The position numbers and the translations under genes are program-made. The notes beneath the pieces are model-generated. The model saw only the letters and a list, made by a program, of their open reading frames with translations, was not told the DNA's origin and did not search any database. A stretch of 6,635 bases of DNA from BRH-c25 sp964574195 (GTDB lineage Bacteria; Bacillota; Clostridia; Lutisporales; Lutisporaceae), in NCBI GenBank assembly GCA_964574195.1, contig CAZNMO010000233.1:1-6635 (forward strand), given 5' to 3'. Of the stretch, positions 6,417 through 6,635 are shown one piece after another. Position 1 is the first letter of the stretch; each line of letters begins with the position of its first letter.

Positions 6417-6635
6417 TGCTACGCCCGGCCCCCTTTTCAGTAGATGAGATTAGGAAGAAAGCCCGACTTCGAAGCTCAGCTTAGCCCAGGACTTGGGAAT
6501 AGAGCGAAGGAAAGGTTAATATTACTATATTATTTCTTCCCTCTTCTTCCTCCCTGACTTCATACTCGCTCTAACCCAACAAAAAGGGCAGAGTTCCATT
6601 TGGTGGGTGGGTCTAGGGCGAACGAAAGAGATGTG

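Noticed and set aside
1..6635. CRISPR array, bacterial defence system or phage module
   Set aside because: No regularly spaced repeats, no cas, restriction, toxin or phage protein signatures; the recognisable content is plant plastid and plant retrotransposon.

Overview
The window is most likely non-coding accessory DNA from a seed-plant mitochondrial genome. Three observations point there. A short plastid petB fragment lies in unrelated flanking DNA. Broken pieces of two plant nuclear retrotransposon families, Ty1/copia and Ty3/gypsy, lie within about 2.7 kb of it. Almost everything else is open-frame-poor sequence with no rRNA, tRNA or standard mitochondrial gene that I can recognise. A nuclear repeat-rich locus containing a plastid insertion is the main alternative. 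The run of ten N shows that this is a draft or scaffolded assembly.

Layout. Positions 1-819 hold three overlapping open frames on the + strand in three different frames, without recognisable similarity. Positions 820-1715 contain nothing I can call. Positions 1716-2972 form one + strand frame with unusually few stops (five TAG and two TAA inside about 419 codons), perhaps a decayed gene of unknown identity. Positions 2973-3308 are spacer with a 19-nt palindrome and a small AAAAGC tandem repeat. Positions 3309-3758 (minus strand) hold a mostly open, unrecognised frame. Positions 3842-4142 (minus strand) are a clear Ty1/copia reverse transcriptase fragment with the YVDD catalytic motif and one frameshift. 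Positions 4338-5058 (minus strand) hold charged, stop-interrupted frames of unknown origin. Positions 5120-5449 (minus strand) are a 109-residue hypothetical ORF. Positions 5450-5877 are spacer with a perfect 19-nt inverted repeat. Positions 5878-6001 are the plastid-derived petB fragment, ended by the N gap at 6002-6011. Positions 6093-6416 (minus strand) are a Ty3/gypsy RT-RNase H fragment with three frameshifts and an in-frame stop. The remainder to 6635 shows nothing I can support.

No intact functional gene can be demonstrated, and I see no operon, CRISPR array, defence system or other new system. The value of the window is as a mosaic of plastid-derived and nuclear-derived DNA, plus a few decayed reading frames whose origin a protein search could settle.
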